Source: Lewinellaceae bacterium
GTDB taxonomy: Bacteria > Bacteroidota > Bacteroidia > Chitinophagales > Saprospiraceae
Direction of reading: 5' to 3'
DNA: 64,000 bases
Assembly (NCBI GenBank): GCA_020636315.1
Contig: JACJYA010000004.1
Coordinates: 248,001 to 312,000 of the forward strand
Within the stretch, counting starts at the first letter, position 1, and each line of letters starts with the position of its first letter. The translations under genes and the position numbers were made by a program. The notes below the pieces were generated by a model, which made no database searches, was not told where the DNA came from, and saw only the letters and a list, made by a program, of their open reading frames with translations. Shown in pieces: positions 17,548 to 24,657 of this stretch.

Positions 17548-19203
17548 TTACTGCTGTGTGATCGTCACGGTGTTGTTATTGGAACCGTTGCTGATCAGCA
17601 CGTTGCTTTCGCTCCAGTTGCCCTTCTGGAAGACATCAACGGTGTTGTTGTTGCTGTCGCCGAAGATGCCGATGTAAGACTCGTGGTTGGCTCCATCCTG
17701 GAGGACGTCTATGATGTTGCTGTCGGAACCATACCCGATCTCAACTTCAGACTCCAGGCTTTCGCCATCCTGGATGACGTCCACGAAGTTGTTGCTGCTG
17801 CCGTCAAAGATGGCGACTTCCGAAGAGTTCTCCTCGCCGTCCTGCAGAACCTCAACTTCGTTGCTGCCGGAACCATTGTAAATATCCACGTCCGAGTCGT
17901 TCTCATCGCCGTACTGGGCAATGAAGACGTCATTGGCGCCGGAGCCATTGAAGACAGAGACATCGGAATCGTTCTCGTCGCCGTACTGTTCTACGCTAAC
18001 GGTATTGGTGCCGGAACCATTGTAGATCTCTACGTCCGATTCGTTGTCATCCCCATCCTGGGCTACCTCTGCGATATTGCTGCCAGAGCCGTTGTATATC
18101 TCCACACCGGAGTTGTTGCCGTCTCCATCCTGAGAAACGTTAACCTCATTGAGGCCGGAGCCGTTGTAAACCGCTACATCCGATTCATTGTCCTCGCCTT
18201 CCTGTTCTACGGTGACTTCATTTTCGTCAGAACCGTTGTGAATCGCAACATCAGAATTGTTGTCTTCACCATCCTGGCTCACGTCAACCACGTTATCGTC
18301 GGAACCGCTGTAAACCGCTACGTCGGATTCGTTGTCGTCACCTTCCTGAGAGACATAGACTTCGTTGTCACTAGAACCACTGTGAATATCCACATCGGAG
18401 TCGTTACCGTCTCCGTCCTGATAAGCATCAACTTTGTTGCCACTGGAGTTGTCATTAACAGCGACATCGGAGCTGTTGCCGTCGCCGTCCTGAGTAACAT
18501 AGACGTCGTTGCCGTTGGAGCCGCTGTGAATATCCACATCGGAATCATTGTCATCGCCATCCTGGCCGACGATCACATCGTTGCCATTGGAACCCATTGA
18601 AATTTCCACTCCGGAGTAGTTGTCATCGCCATCCTGCTCTACGCTGACGAGGTTGCCGCTGGAACCGAAAGAGATACCGACTTCAGAGTCATTCTCATCT
18701 CCTTCCTGGGCTATGTACACACCATTGCCATTGGAGTGGCTGCTGATGGTTACCTCAGAAAGGTTGTCCCCTCCTTCCTGGCCGACAAAGACACCATTTC
18801 CGTTGGAGTGGTCGGAGATTTCAACATCCGATTCCTGATCCGAGTCTTCCTGGCCCACGACGACTACGTTTCCGTTGGAATGGCCGGTGATATCAACATC
18901 AGAGGTATTATCTTCATCCCTCTGTACAACTTCCACGTAGTTGTCATCGGAATGTGAGCTGATGGACACCTCGCTTTCCAGGTTTTCCCCCTTCTGGTCC
19001 AGCGTGACGGTATTATCGTCGGAATTGCTGAGGATCTCTACCTGAGAGACGTTCAATTCGTCGTCTTTTTGTACTTGCTTGACGGTTACCTCGTTGCCGT
19101 CGCTGTTGTCGGAAACGGTTACGTCCGACTTGTTCTCCGATTGGGCCATTGCGGCGCCCAGAACGAAGAGAAAAGCTGCGATTAGTAAAACAATTTTTTT
19201 CAT
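17548..19203 (-). CDS. Secreted acidic curlin-like repeat protein
   Basis: A 551-residue protein with a clear signal peptide (MKKIVLLIAAFLFVLGAAMA) followed by about 21 tandem 24-residue repeats. The repeat pattern is N-x-V-x-V-x-Q-x-G-x-x-N-x-S-x-V-x-I-x-x-G-S-x-x-N, for example VTQDGDGNSSDVAV. Alternating small/hydrophobic positions, Gly turns and Gln/Asn ladders are the features of curlin (CsgA/CsgB) repeats, which form amyloid beta-solenoids outside the cell. Unlike E. coli CsgA, most turns are rich in Asp and Glu and there is almost no Lys or Arg, so the solenoid surface would be strongly negative and might bind calcium. No T9SS C-terminal domain and no csgE/F/G genes are seen nearby. 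It appears monocistronic, with an 820-bp upstream region. An extracellular fibre or coat is the likely role; not proven. Confidence 0.85.
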   Translation of the reverse strand: MKKIVLLIAAFLFVLGAAMAQSENKSDVTVSDNSDGNEVTVKQVQKDDELNVSQVEILSNSDDNTVTLDQKGENLESEVSISSHSDDNYVEVVQRDEDNTSDVDITGHSNGNVVVVGQEDSDQESDVEISDHSNGNGVFVGQEGGDNLSEVTISSHSNGNGVYIAQEGDENDSEVGISFGSSGNLVSVEQDGDDNYSGVEISMGSNGNDVIVGQDGDDNDSDVDIHSGSNGNDVYVTQDGDGNSSDVAVNDNSSGNKVDAYQDGDGNDSDVDIHSGSSDNEVYVSQEGDDNESDVAVYSGSDDNVVDVSQDGEDNNSDVAIHNGSDENEVTVEQEGEDNESDVAVYNGSGLNEVNVSQDGDGNNSGVEIYNGSGSNIAEVAQDGDDNESDVEIYNGSGTNTVSVEQYGDENDSDVSVFNGSGANDVFIAQYGDENDSDVDIYNGSGSNEVEVLQDGEENSSEVAIFDGSSNNFVDVIQDGESLESEVEIGYGSDSNIIDVLQDGANHESYIGIFGDSNNNTVDVFQKGNWSESNVLISNGSNNNTVTITQQ

Positions 19204-19324
19204 GTTCGAAAAACAGTTGTTGGATTATAAAATGTTAGTTAGCTAAAACCGTGCCAGGACTCGGCAGGCGCTTTCGGGTTAAACTGATCCAGCTTTGGCG
19301 GAATTGCTTCGGAGGGAAAGAGGT

Positions 19325-19490
19325 AAAGGCTTTACCGATGGGGGTATTGGAATATTGTCAGAGTGTTATATTGTTATATGGCTATATTGTTAAATTGTTA
19401 TAATCTAACTTCATAGCATTGCCATAAACACTACAAACAATATTTCAATGGCCGGGGGCCCATCGGTAAAGCCGCTACCGTTTCGCCTGA
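19325..19490. repeat. Large imperfect inverted repeat upstream of the curlin-like gene
   Basis: GGCTTTACCGATGGG near 19329 returns as its complement CCCATCGGTAAAGCC near 19470, and the arms extend inward through the AATATTG/CAATATT words. Total span is about 165 bp. It could be a hairpin-forming mobile remnant or a regulatory structure. Confidence 0.65.
19373..19401 (+). repeat. Dispersed 29-bp repeat, copy 1
   Basis: It is identical, apart from one base, to the complement of 33515-33543. It sits in the centre of the larger inverted repeat. Confidence 0.7.
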
Positions 19491-19694
19491 GAAGCAAAAC
19501 GGGTAAGCAAAGACCAATCATGCCCGGAAAAACCTGGGCTTCCGTAGCAATTATTGATCTACCTCTCTTAGAAAAAAGCTCTTTGGAAATAAATTGAGGG
19601 GATTCGGATCGTATGAGGGAGGTATGCGGGGCAGCTGTCTGTTGTTCCTTAGCTACCTTTTCAGATTATGTCCACAAAGCTAAACCTTTTTGCA

Positions 19695-19737
19695 TTCACA
19701 ATCCTGCCAATCTCCCCGAATATCCTGCCAAAAATCA
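19695..19737 (+). promoter_or_regulatory. Paired direct repeat, LytTR-operator-like, element A
   Basis: ATCCTGCCA at 19701-19709 and again at 19722-19730, exactly 21 bp apart, preceded by TTCACA and followed by AAAA. Two short direct repeats at about two helical turns are the usual architecture of LytTR-family response-regulator sites. A second element with the same layout lies at 19934-19976. Assignment to a LytTR regulator is inference. Confidence 0.55.
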
Positions 19738-19933
19738 GGCGGCAGGAAAAACTACTGGCTTTTTATACGGTTTTCGCCTGAAAATGGTTCGAAATATCTT
19801 CTCTTTTTGAAAGAATAAATACCAAAGGCAGAAAACTCAAATGGAGGTTGCCGGAAAGTAAAAAAAGGGGGGGGTATATCAATCGGAATTCGGACATTTA
19901 AAATTTCAGTAGGGCAATTTATGCTTTTTATCG

Positions 19934-19976
19934 TTCACAATCCTGCCATTCGAACCGGTTATCCTGCCAAAAGCAG
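19934..19976 (+). promoter_or_regulatory. Paired direct repeat, LytTR-operator-like, element B
   Basis: TTCACA followed by ATCCTGCCA at 19940-19948 and again at 19961-19969, with the same 21-bp period and the same flanks as element A. The spacer sequences differ between the two elements while the repeats are kept, which suggests selection on the repeats. Confidence 0.55.
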
Positions 19977-20026
19977 AATGGCTGCCGGGGCGAATACCCT
20001 AAACAGGAGCCATGCTAGTAGCCCAC

Positions 20027-20782
20027 CTAAGCCTTTCTCCGCCTCTCCATGAGGTTGGCATAGCGCAGGAAAACGCCCCATGCCATGACTGAGCTCACCA
20101 CCAGGCCCACCTTCCCGTCCAGAAAGCCGAGTTGGAAGAAGTAGTGTTTCAGGAAGCGGAAAAGCGGTTTAAAAAGAAGGTGAAAGCCGGTCACCCGGCC
20201 TGTTTTTTCATCGTAATCCTGGGCAGACCACCGGGCATAACGGCGCATCTTTGCCAGAAAGTGCTCCATATCGCGGTAGGTATAGTGGAGGAGCTTTTGG
20301 TTGAGGCGGCCCACCCTCAAGCCTTCGGTAATGACCTCCTCATGGACCTGTTTATCGTTGTAGCGGCAGAGGTCGCGCCTGAAGAAGCGAACCACGGCGT
20401 CGCCCTGCCAGCCACTGTAGCGCACTTCTTTACCCATAAAGAAATTGCGGCGGCCGATCCAGAAGGCATCAAAGGGTATGTTCTCCTGATTGAGGTATTT
20501 CTGAATTTCCAGCTTAAGCTTTTTCGTCACCCGTTCGTCGGCATCCAGCAGGAGTATCCACTCGTGGCTGGCCTGCGGAATGGCCCAGTTCTTCTGGCTG
20601 GCAGGGCCGGTGTACTCCCGTTGCATCACGCGCCGGGTATATCGCCGGGCGATCTCCACCGTGCGGTCGGTACTGAAAGAGTCCACGACAATGGCCTCGT
20701 CCGCCCAATCCACCGACTCGAGCACCCCCTGAATGTTGTGCTCTTCATTGAAAGTCGTAATGATGACGCTGAGAGAATGCAT
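20027..20782 (-). CDS. Family 2 glycosyltransferase (WaaE/KdtX-like)
   Basis: A 251-residue GT-A enzyme. The N-terminal SVIITTFNEEHNIQGVLES and IVVDSFSTDRT bind the nucleotide sugar, and LLLDADERVT carries the metal-binding DxD. The middle segment (KNWAIPQASHEWILLLDADE, FWIGRRNFFMGK, VVRFFRR) and the C-terminal membrane-associated helices follow the pattern of lipopolysaccharide core glycosyltransferases such as WaaE. It most likely adds a sugar to LPS core or another surface glycan at the cytoplasmic face. Located 110 nt downstream of cysQ on the same strand. Confidence 0.88.
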   Translation of the reverse strand: MHSLSVIITTFNEEHNIQGVLESVDWADEAIVVDSFSTDRTVEIARRYTRRVMQREYTGPASQKNWAIPQASHEWILLLDADERVTKKLKLEIQKYLNQENIPFDAFWIGRRNFFMGKEVRYSGWQGDAVVRFFRRDLCRYNDKQVHEEVITEGLRVGRLNQKLLHYTYRDMEHFLAKMRRYARWSAQDYDEKTGRVTGFHLLFKPLFRFLKHYFFQLGFLDGKVGLVVSSVMAWGVFLRYANLMERRRKA

Positions 20783-20892
20783 GGCGGTAAGTTAGGCAAG
20801 ATTTTGGAAACCGCAGCATCTGAATCCGGCCCAGGCCAAACTGAAATGTAGTAGAAACATGCGGAGATCACGGAATCCGGCGGCAATTCATT

Positions 20893-21669
20893 CTATCCCA
20901 GTTTTCCATAAGCAATAAAATAGGGGTTTCGCAGATTTTGCTTGTTGTAGCGCAGCGGCTCTTTGGTTTCCTCATCGATCACGCTGCCGCCGGCTTCTTC
21001 CAGAATGGCCTGGGCGGCGGCGGTATCCCATTCCATGGTTGGCCCAAGGCGGGGGTACAGGTGCGCCTCTCCTCTGGCAAGGATCAGAAATTTGAGGGAA
21101 CTCCCCTTGGCCACCAGTTCGGGTGAATTCAGATTATCGATAAAGGCCTGGGTATCTTCATTGAGGTGAGAGCGGGAACAGACGACGTGCAGGCCCGGGT
21201 CCGAAAATTGAAAAGAAGCAGCCTGAAGAGCCTGGATGTTACCGGTGCGTTCCCAGTATGCTCCTTCGCCTTTCACGGCCCAGTAAGTTTCGTTGAAGCA
21301 GGGGACATACACCACGCCCAACACCGGAGCGCCACGATGAATGAGCGCAATGTTAACCGTGAACTCCCCATTGCGCTTGATGAATTCCTTGGTGCCGTCA
21401 AGGGGGTCAACCAGCCAGTGATAGTCAAAGCCCTTGCGTTCGTCGTAAGCAATGGACTTATTTTCCTCGGAAACGATGGGGTACTGTACGGAGAGTTTCT
21501 TCAACGCTTCGCAAATGATATCGTTGGAAGCCTTATCTGCTAAAGTGAGGGGGGATTCGTCTTTCTTCAGTTCAACCCCGAAATCCTCCCTGCCATAAAT
21601 TGCCATGATGGCGCCGCCGGCCTGTCTTGCGATCTTCACGACTTCTTTTACCAGATCTTTTCTGTCCAT
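20893..21669 (-). CDS. cysQ: 3'(2'),5'-bisphosphate nucleotidase
   Basis: Started at the ATG at 21669 (258 residues), because the longer frame runs through an exact -7 promoter box. The inositol-monophosphatase fold is shown by WLVDPLDGTKEF (metal-binding Asp pair), the earlier Glu in PIVSEENK and the C-terminal MEWDTAAAQAILEEAGG. CysQ removes the 3' phosphate from adenosine 3',5'-bisphosphate, a by-product of sulfate assimilation, or acts on PAPS. Cytoplasmic or membrane-associated. It is divergent from galE, 134 nt away. Confidence 0.92.
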   Translation of the reverse strand: MDRKDLVKEVVKIARQAGGAIMAIYGREDFGVELKKDESPLTLADKASNDIICEALKKLSVQYPIVSEENKSIAYDERKGFDYHWLVDPLDGTKEFIKRNGEFTVNIALIHRGAPVLGVVYVPCFNETYWAVKGEGAYWERTGNIQALQAASFQFSDPGLHVVCSRSHLNEDTQAFIDNLNSPELVAKGSSLKFLILARGEAHLYPRLGPTMEWDTAAAQAILEEAGGSVIDEETKEPLRYNKQNLRNPYFIAYGKLG

Positions 21670-21702
21670 TACTCGTTTTGGTGTAATTTTGAATCGAAAC
21701 GG

Positions 21703-21710
21703 CAAAGGTA
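21703..21710 (-). promoter_or_regulatory. Candidate -7 element (TACCTTTG) of cysQ
   Basis: Exact TAnnTTTG match 33 nt upstream of the chosen cysQ ATG. It supports the shorter start because RNA synthesis would begin near 21697. No well-spaced TTG is seen. Confidence 0.5.
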
Positions 21711-21803
21711 GGGGTTTTCCCATTCATAGAAGTGGCCGGGAATGGAAAAAGGGAGGTTTGTCCTGGTGAAACAAAAAACGATCAGAACAGTAAAAATAAA
21801 AAT

Positions 21804-22823
21804 ATGAGTAAAATACTGGTTACAGGAGGATGCGGCTACATCGGCAGCCATACGGTCGTCGATCTTATCGATAATGGGTTTGAGGTTATCTCCGTAGATA
21901 ACCTGAGTAATTCCAGCGAATCGGTGCTAGATGGCATCGAGGCCATCACCGGGAAAAGGGTGAAAAACTACAACATCGACCTATGCTGGGAAGAAGCCAC
22001 GCACCAGGTCTTTGAAGAACACCCGGACATAGAAGGAGTCATTCACTTTGCCGCCCTGAAACTGGTGGGCGAGTCGGTACAACAACCCATTCGTTATTTC
22101 CGCAACAACCTCAACAGCCTGCTGAACCTGCTGGACTGTATGGCCCGGTACGAAGTGCCGAATCTGATCTTTTCTTCTTCCTGCTCGGTTTACGGCAACA
22201 CAACGGACCTCCCGGTCACGGAAGACACGCCGCTGCAGGAGGCAGAGTCCCCTTACGCCCGGACCAAGCAGATGGGAGAGCAGATCATAAGGGATTTTGC
22301 AAGAGTCCACCCCCGCCACAAAAGCATCCTGCTGCGCTACTTCAACCCCGCCGGCGCCCACGAAAGCGGGCTGATTGGAGAGTCGCCAACCAACCTGGCC
22401 TCCAACCTCGTGCCGGTGATCACGGAAACGGCCATCGGGAAGCGCAAAGAGATGACGGTTTTCGGCGATGACTACGACACCCGCGACGGCAGCTGCATCC
22501 GCGATTACATCCACGTCATGGACCTCGCCAATGCCCACACCAGAGCGCTGCAATATCTCCTGGAAGAAAAAAACTCCGATAACCTGGAGGTCTTCAACCT
22601 CGGCATCGGAGAAGGGGTGACCGTCCTGGAGGCCATCAACGCCTTTATGATGGTGACGGCACAACCGCTCTCTTACCGCATCGGCGAGCGGCGCCCCGGG
22701 GATGTGGTGGCCATTTACGCCGACAACAGCCGGGCAGCCGAACAATTGGGCTGGGAACCCATGCGCGATATCAGAGACATAATGAGGACGGCATGGGAAT
22801 GGGAGAAGCGGAGGAGTAAATGA
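21804..22823 (+). CDS. galE: UDP-glucose 4-epimerase
   Basis: A 339-residue extended short-chain dehydrogenase. The N-terminal VTGGCGYIGSHTVVDL binds NAD, SSSCSVYGNTTDLPV and Tyr151 in SPYARTKQMGEQI form the Ser-Tyr-Lys catalytic set, and LRYFNPAGAHESGLIGE and GDDYDTRDGSCIRDYIHVMDLA are specific to GalE. It interconverts UDP-glucose and UDP-galactose for surface glycan synthesis. The start at 21804 (MSKILVTGG) is preferred over an upstream ATG that would add 24 unrelated residues. The nearby glycosyltransferase gene suggests a role in polysaccharide supply. Confidence 0.96.
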   Translation: MSKILVTGGCGYIGSHTVVDLIDNGFEVISVDNLSNSSESVLDGIEAITGKRVKNYNIDLCWEEATHQVFEEHPDIEGVIHFAALKLVGESVQQPIRYFRNNLNSLLNLLDCMARYEVPNLIFSSSCSVYGNTTDLPVTEDTPLQEAESPYARTKQMGEQIIRDFARVHPRHKSILLRYFNPAGAHESGLIGESPTNLASNLVPVITETAIGKRKEMTVFGDDYDTRDGSCIRDYIHVMDLANAHTRALQYLLEEKNSDNLEVFNLGIGEGVTVLEAINAFMMVTAQPLSYRIGERRPGDVVAIYADNSRAAEQLGWEPMRDIRDIMRTAWEWEKRRSK

Positions 22824-22836
22824 TGATCTCAGCTCC

Positions 22837-23031
22837 TAGTAGTTTGTCAACGTATGATTGTCGGGTAAGGTATCTGCGGATTTTGGTTCAGATCAAGAAA
22901 CCCCCGGAGCCTGGTAGCCTTAGCTACCAAGGCGAGGAGGCGGCAGTCTTCCCCGCACATGAAATGTCGGGGCAGAGCTGGGACAAAATCCGCCATAGAT
23001 TACCCGGCAATTTGTGCTTGACAAACCACTA
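22837..23031. mobile_element. MITE-like element with TA flanks (IS630/mariner-like ends)
   Basis: The left end (GTAGTTTGTCAA from 22839) and the right end (TTGACAAACCAC ending 23029) are inverted copies with one mismatch. Partial complementarity continues inward for about 50 bp on each side, including TGCGGATTTTG and CAAAATCCGCC. A TA dinucleotide flanks each end, as expected for IS630/Tc1-type insertion. The 191-bp body has no gene and contains two small hairpins. The right end overlaps the stop codon of the neighbouring minus-strand gene. Confidence 0.78.
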
Positions 23032-23724
23032 GTATTTCAGATCTTCCATTTCAAACTTGCTGGGGTCAAAACTGATCAGGCCGTTTTCGACATGCCGGAA
23101 ATCACCATCTTCGTTCTGTAGATATACCTTTTGGGTTTTTTCCACGATCTCTTTAGTGTCAGCCCTGGTGCGCCGGAACTTAACGAGGATATCCAGGTCT
23201 GCATCTCCGTCCAGGTCGGTGATCCAGCTGTCCTGCTGATAGCAATAATCCCCCTGGCAGAACGCATAGGCCAGCAGCTGAACCGGTTTCACTACCTCTC
23301 CTTCTATGTTGAAAAGCCACAGGGTATTGGCTCCTTTATTAGTCGGCATGCGAATGATGTAGTGGTCGCCCGCATTCCCCTTTATGTTATAGGTGGCATA
23401 CGCTTCTCCTGACTTGATCAGGTCGTGGAATTCTTTCGTAAACAACTCTTTTTCGGCCGGGCCGATCTCTCGCCCCTTGAAATAGTATCCGTAATCGAGC
23501 GTGTCTTTAAAACTGGAGAACACTCTCAGGTTACCGACATCGCTGTCGTGAAAATAGGCCATAAAGCCCGCCACTTCCGGAGAAACAGGAATATTGGTAA
23601 TGGGATATGGACGTTCGTTATAATCCTCAAAAGGCTTTTCGACCGGCTTTTCGTCAACGACCTGAGCATAAATCGCGCCTGTCAAAAGAAAAAAGGCGGC
23701 AAAAAAAATGATGATCTGTTTCAT
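23029..23724 (-). CDS. Secreted protein of unknown function
   Basis: A 231-residue protein with a signal peptide (MKQIIIFFAAFFLLTGAIYAQ). The C-terminal half has an Asp-rich loop, TDLDGDADLDILVKFRRT, which resembles the calcium-binding repeats of FG-GAP/VCBS-type proteins, but only one copy is present. No enzymatic motif is visible. The TAG stop falls on the junction with the MITE: its last base lies in the element, although the sequence on the other side of the insertion would also have given TAG. So the insertion leaves the protein intact. Confidence 0.75.
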   Translation of the reverse strand: MKQIIIFFAAFFLLTGAIYAQVVDEKPVEKPFEDYNERPYPITNIPVSPEVAGFMAYFHDSDVGNLRVFSSFKDTLDYGYYFKGREIGPAEKELFTKEFHDLIKSGEAYATYNIKGNAGDHYIIRMPTNKGANTLWLFNIEGEVVKPVQLLAYAFCQGDYCYQQDSWITDLDGDADLDILVKFRRTRADTKEIVEKTQKVYLQNEDGDFRHVENGLISFDPSKFEMEDLKY

Positions 23725-23924
23725 GCTATTGTGATCCTTTTATTTTCTGAAAAAGAAAGAAAATGTCATATCCGGAGATCTGAAACACTTCTGTCTTTTT
23801 AACAGAAAACCCCCTGGCCTATGTTCGAATTAACAGCTCCTGAATAGCTGCTCTTAATTTTTTTAACCTGCCTTTTCAAAACCTTCGCTGTATGATGTTT
23901 TTTCCAAATTTCAGGATGCTTTTT

Positions 23925-24467
23925 TCATCTTCGCCTGAGTACCGCCAGCTGCCGTACCCCCACCGGATAAGACTTCACTTCGGGTATTTTTTCGCCTTCC
24001 GCCTCTTTTCCTCCGGTGATGTGCCGGGGCTCCAGTTTGCCCGAAATGATCTCGTAATAAAGGGCTTTCCCCCGAAGCTCCACCATGCTGAGCAGCAGGT
24101 TGCCGCCAACCTCGAAGCGGCTGTATAGCTTTCCTCCGATATAAGTAGCGTCGAGCACGATGGAATTCTGCTCATCGATGGCGTAAAGGCCCTGGGCCGG
24201 CTGCACCGGTTTCAAAAGGTAATCCCGCCGGCTGGCCTGATCGCCCTCGCCGTAAATGATGATCCAGTGGTGCATACTACCCCGGGGCTCGATGATCAGT
24301 TGCATAGGTACATCCTGGGCCTTTCCGGCGGTGTTGAAAACCTCCAGGGTTCCTTCCCAGCGGCCCTCCCAGGACTGAGGGAAGCTCCCTTCCTGAGCGG
24401 CGCCGGTTTGAAATAAACCTGCAATTAATACTATCAATATCCGGCTTATCCTTGTAATTTTAATCAT
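23925..24467 (-). CDS. Secreted protein of unknown function
   Basis: A 180-residue protein when started at 24467 (MIKITRISRILIVLIAGLF), with a signal peptide ending near GAAQ. The mature part begins SWEGRWEGTLEVF, a pattern seen in small beta-barrel/lipocalin-like extracellular proteins, and has alternating beta strands throughout (MQLIIEPRG, WIIIYGEG, GGNLLLSMVEL). No catalytic residues are recognised. It is divergently oriented to the M1 peptidase gene, and an 11-bp inverted repeat lies between the two starts. Confidence 0.72.
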   Translation of the reverse strand: MIKITRISRILIVLIAGLFQTGAAQEGSFPQSWEGRWEGTLEVFNTAGKAQDVPMQLIIEPRGSMHHWIIIYGEGDQASRRDYLLKPVQPAQGLYAIDEQNSIVLDATYIGGKLYSRFEVGGNLLLSMVELRGKALYYEIISGKLEPRHITGGKEAEGEKIPEVKSYPVGVRQLAVLRRR

Positions 24468-24484
24468 GCTTATGGTTGTTGTGA

Positions 24485-24527
24485 CAGGTTTTCCCTTGCC
24501 ATACTCCATGCATTGCGGGAAAACCTG
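24485..24527. promoter_or_regulatory. Inverted repeat in a divergent promoter region
   Basis: CAGGTTTTCCC (24485-24495) and its exact complement GGGAAAACCTG (24517-24527) surround 21 bp. The location between two divergent starts suits a shared operator or a hairpin in the leader of the minus-strand gene. Confidence 0.4.
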
Positions 24528-24657
24528 GCACCGTTGACAATAATAATGATCAGCATTTATGTTAGCACTAAATATTTTTACAGTGAATGAAACGCAGCCC
24601 TCTTTTTTTCACCCTTCTGGTAACAATTCCTCCTTCCCTCAAAAATGCCACTTTTCA

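Larger units (their letters stand above)
19204..20026. other. Long regulatory-looking region upstream of the curlin-like gene
   Basis: 823 bp without a convincing gene; a 65-codon frame at 19613-19810 shows nothing recognisable. It holds an inverted repeat (19325-19490), a dispersed 29-bp repeat inside it, and two paired direct-repeat elements (19695-19737 and 19934-19976). This is much more structure than a normal intergenic gap here. Confidence 0.6.

Noticed and set aside
17542..18600. 352-codon plus-strand frame opposite the curlin-like gene
   Set aside because: Produced by the regular 72-bp repeat of the minus-strand gene; it lacks a plausible start context and the minus frame has a clear signal peptide.
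19613..19810. 65-codon plus-strand gene upstream of the curlin-like gene
   Set aside because: It contains the paired direct repeat and has a Cys/Asn-rich random composition. A coding role cannot be supported.
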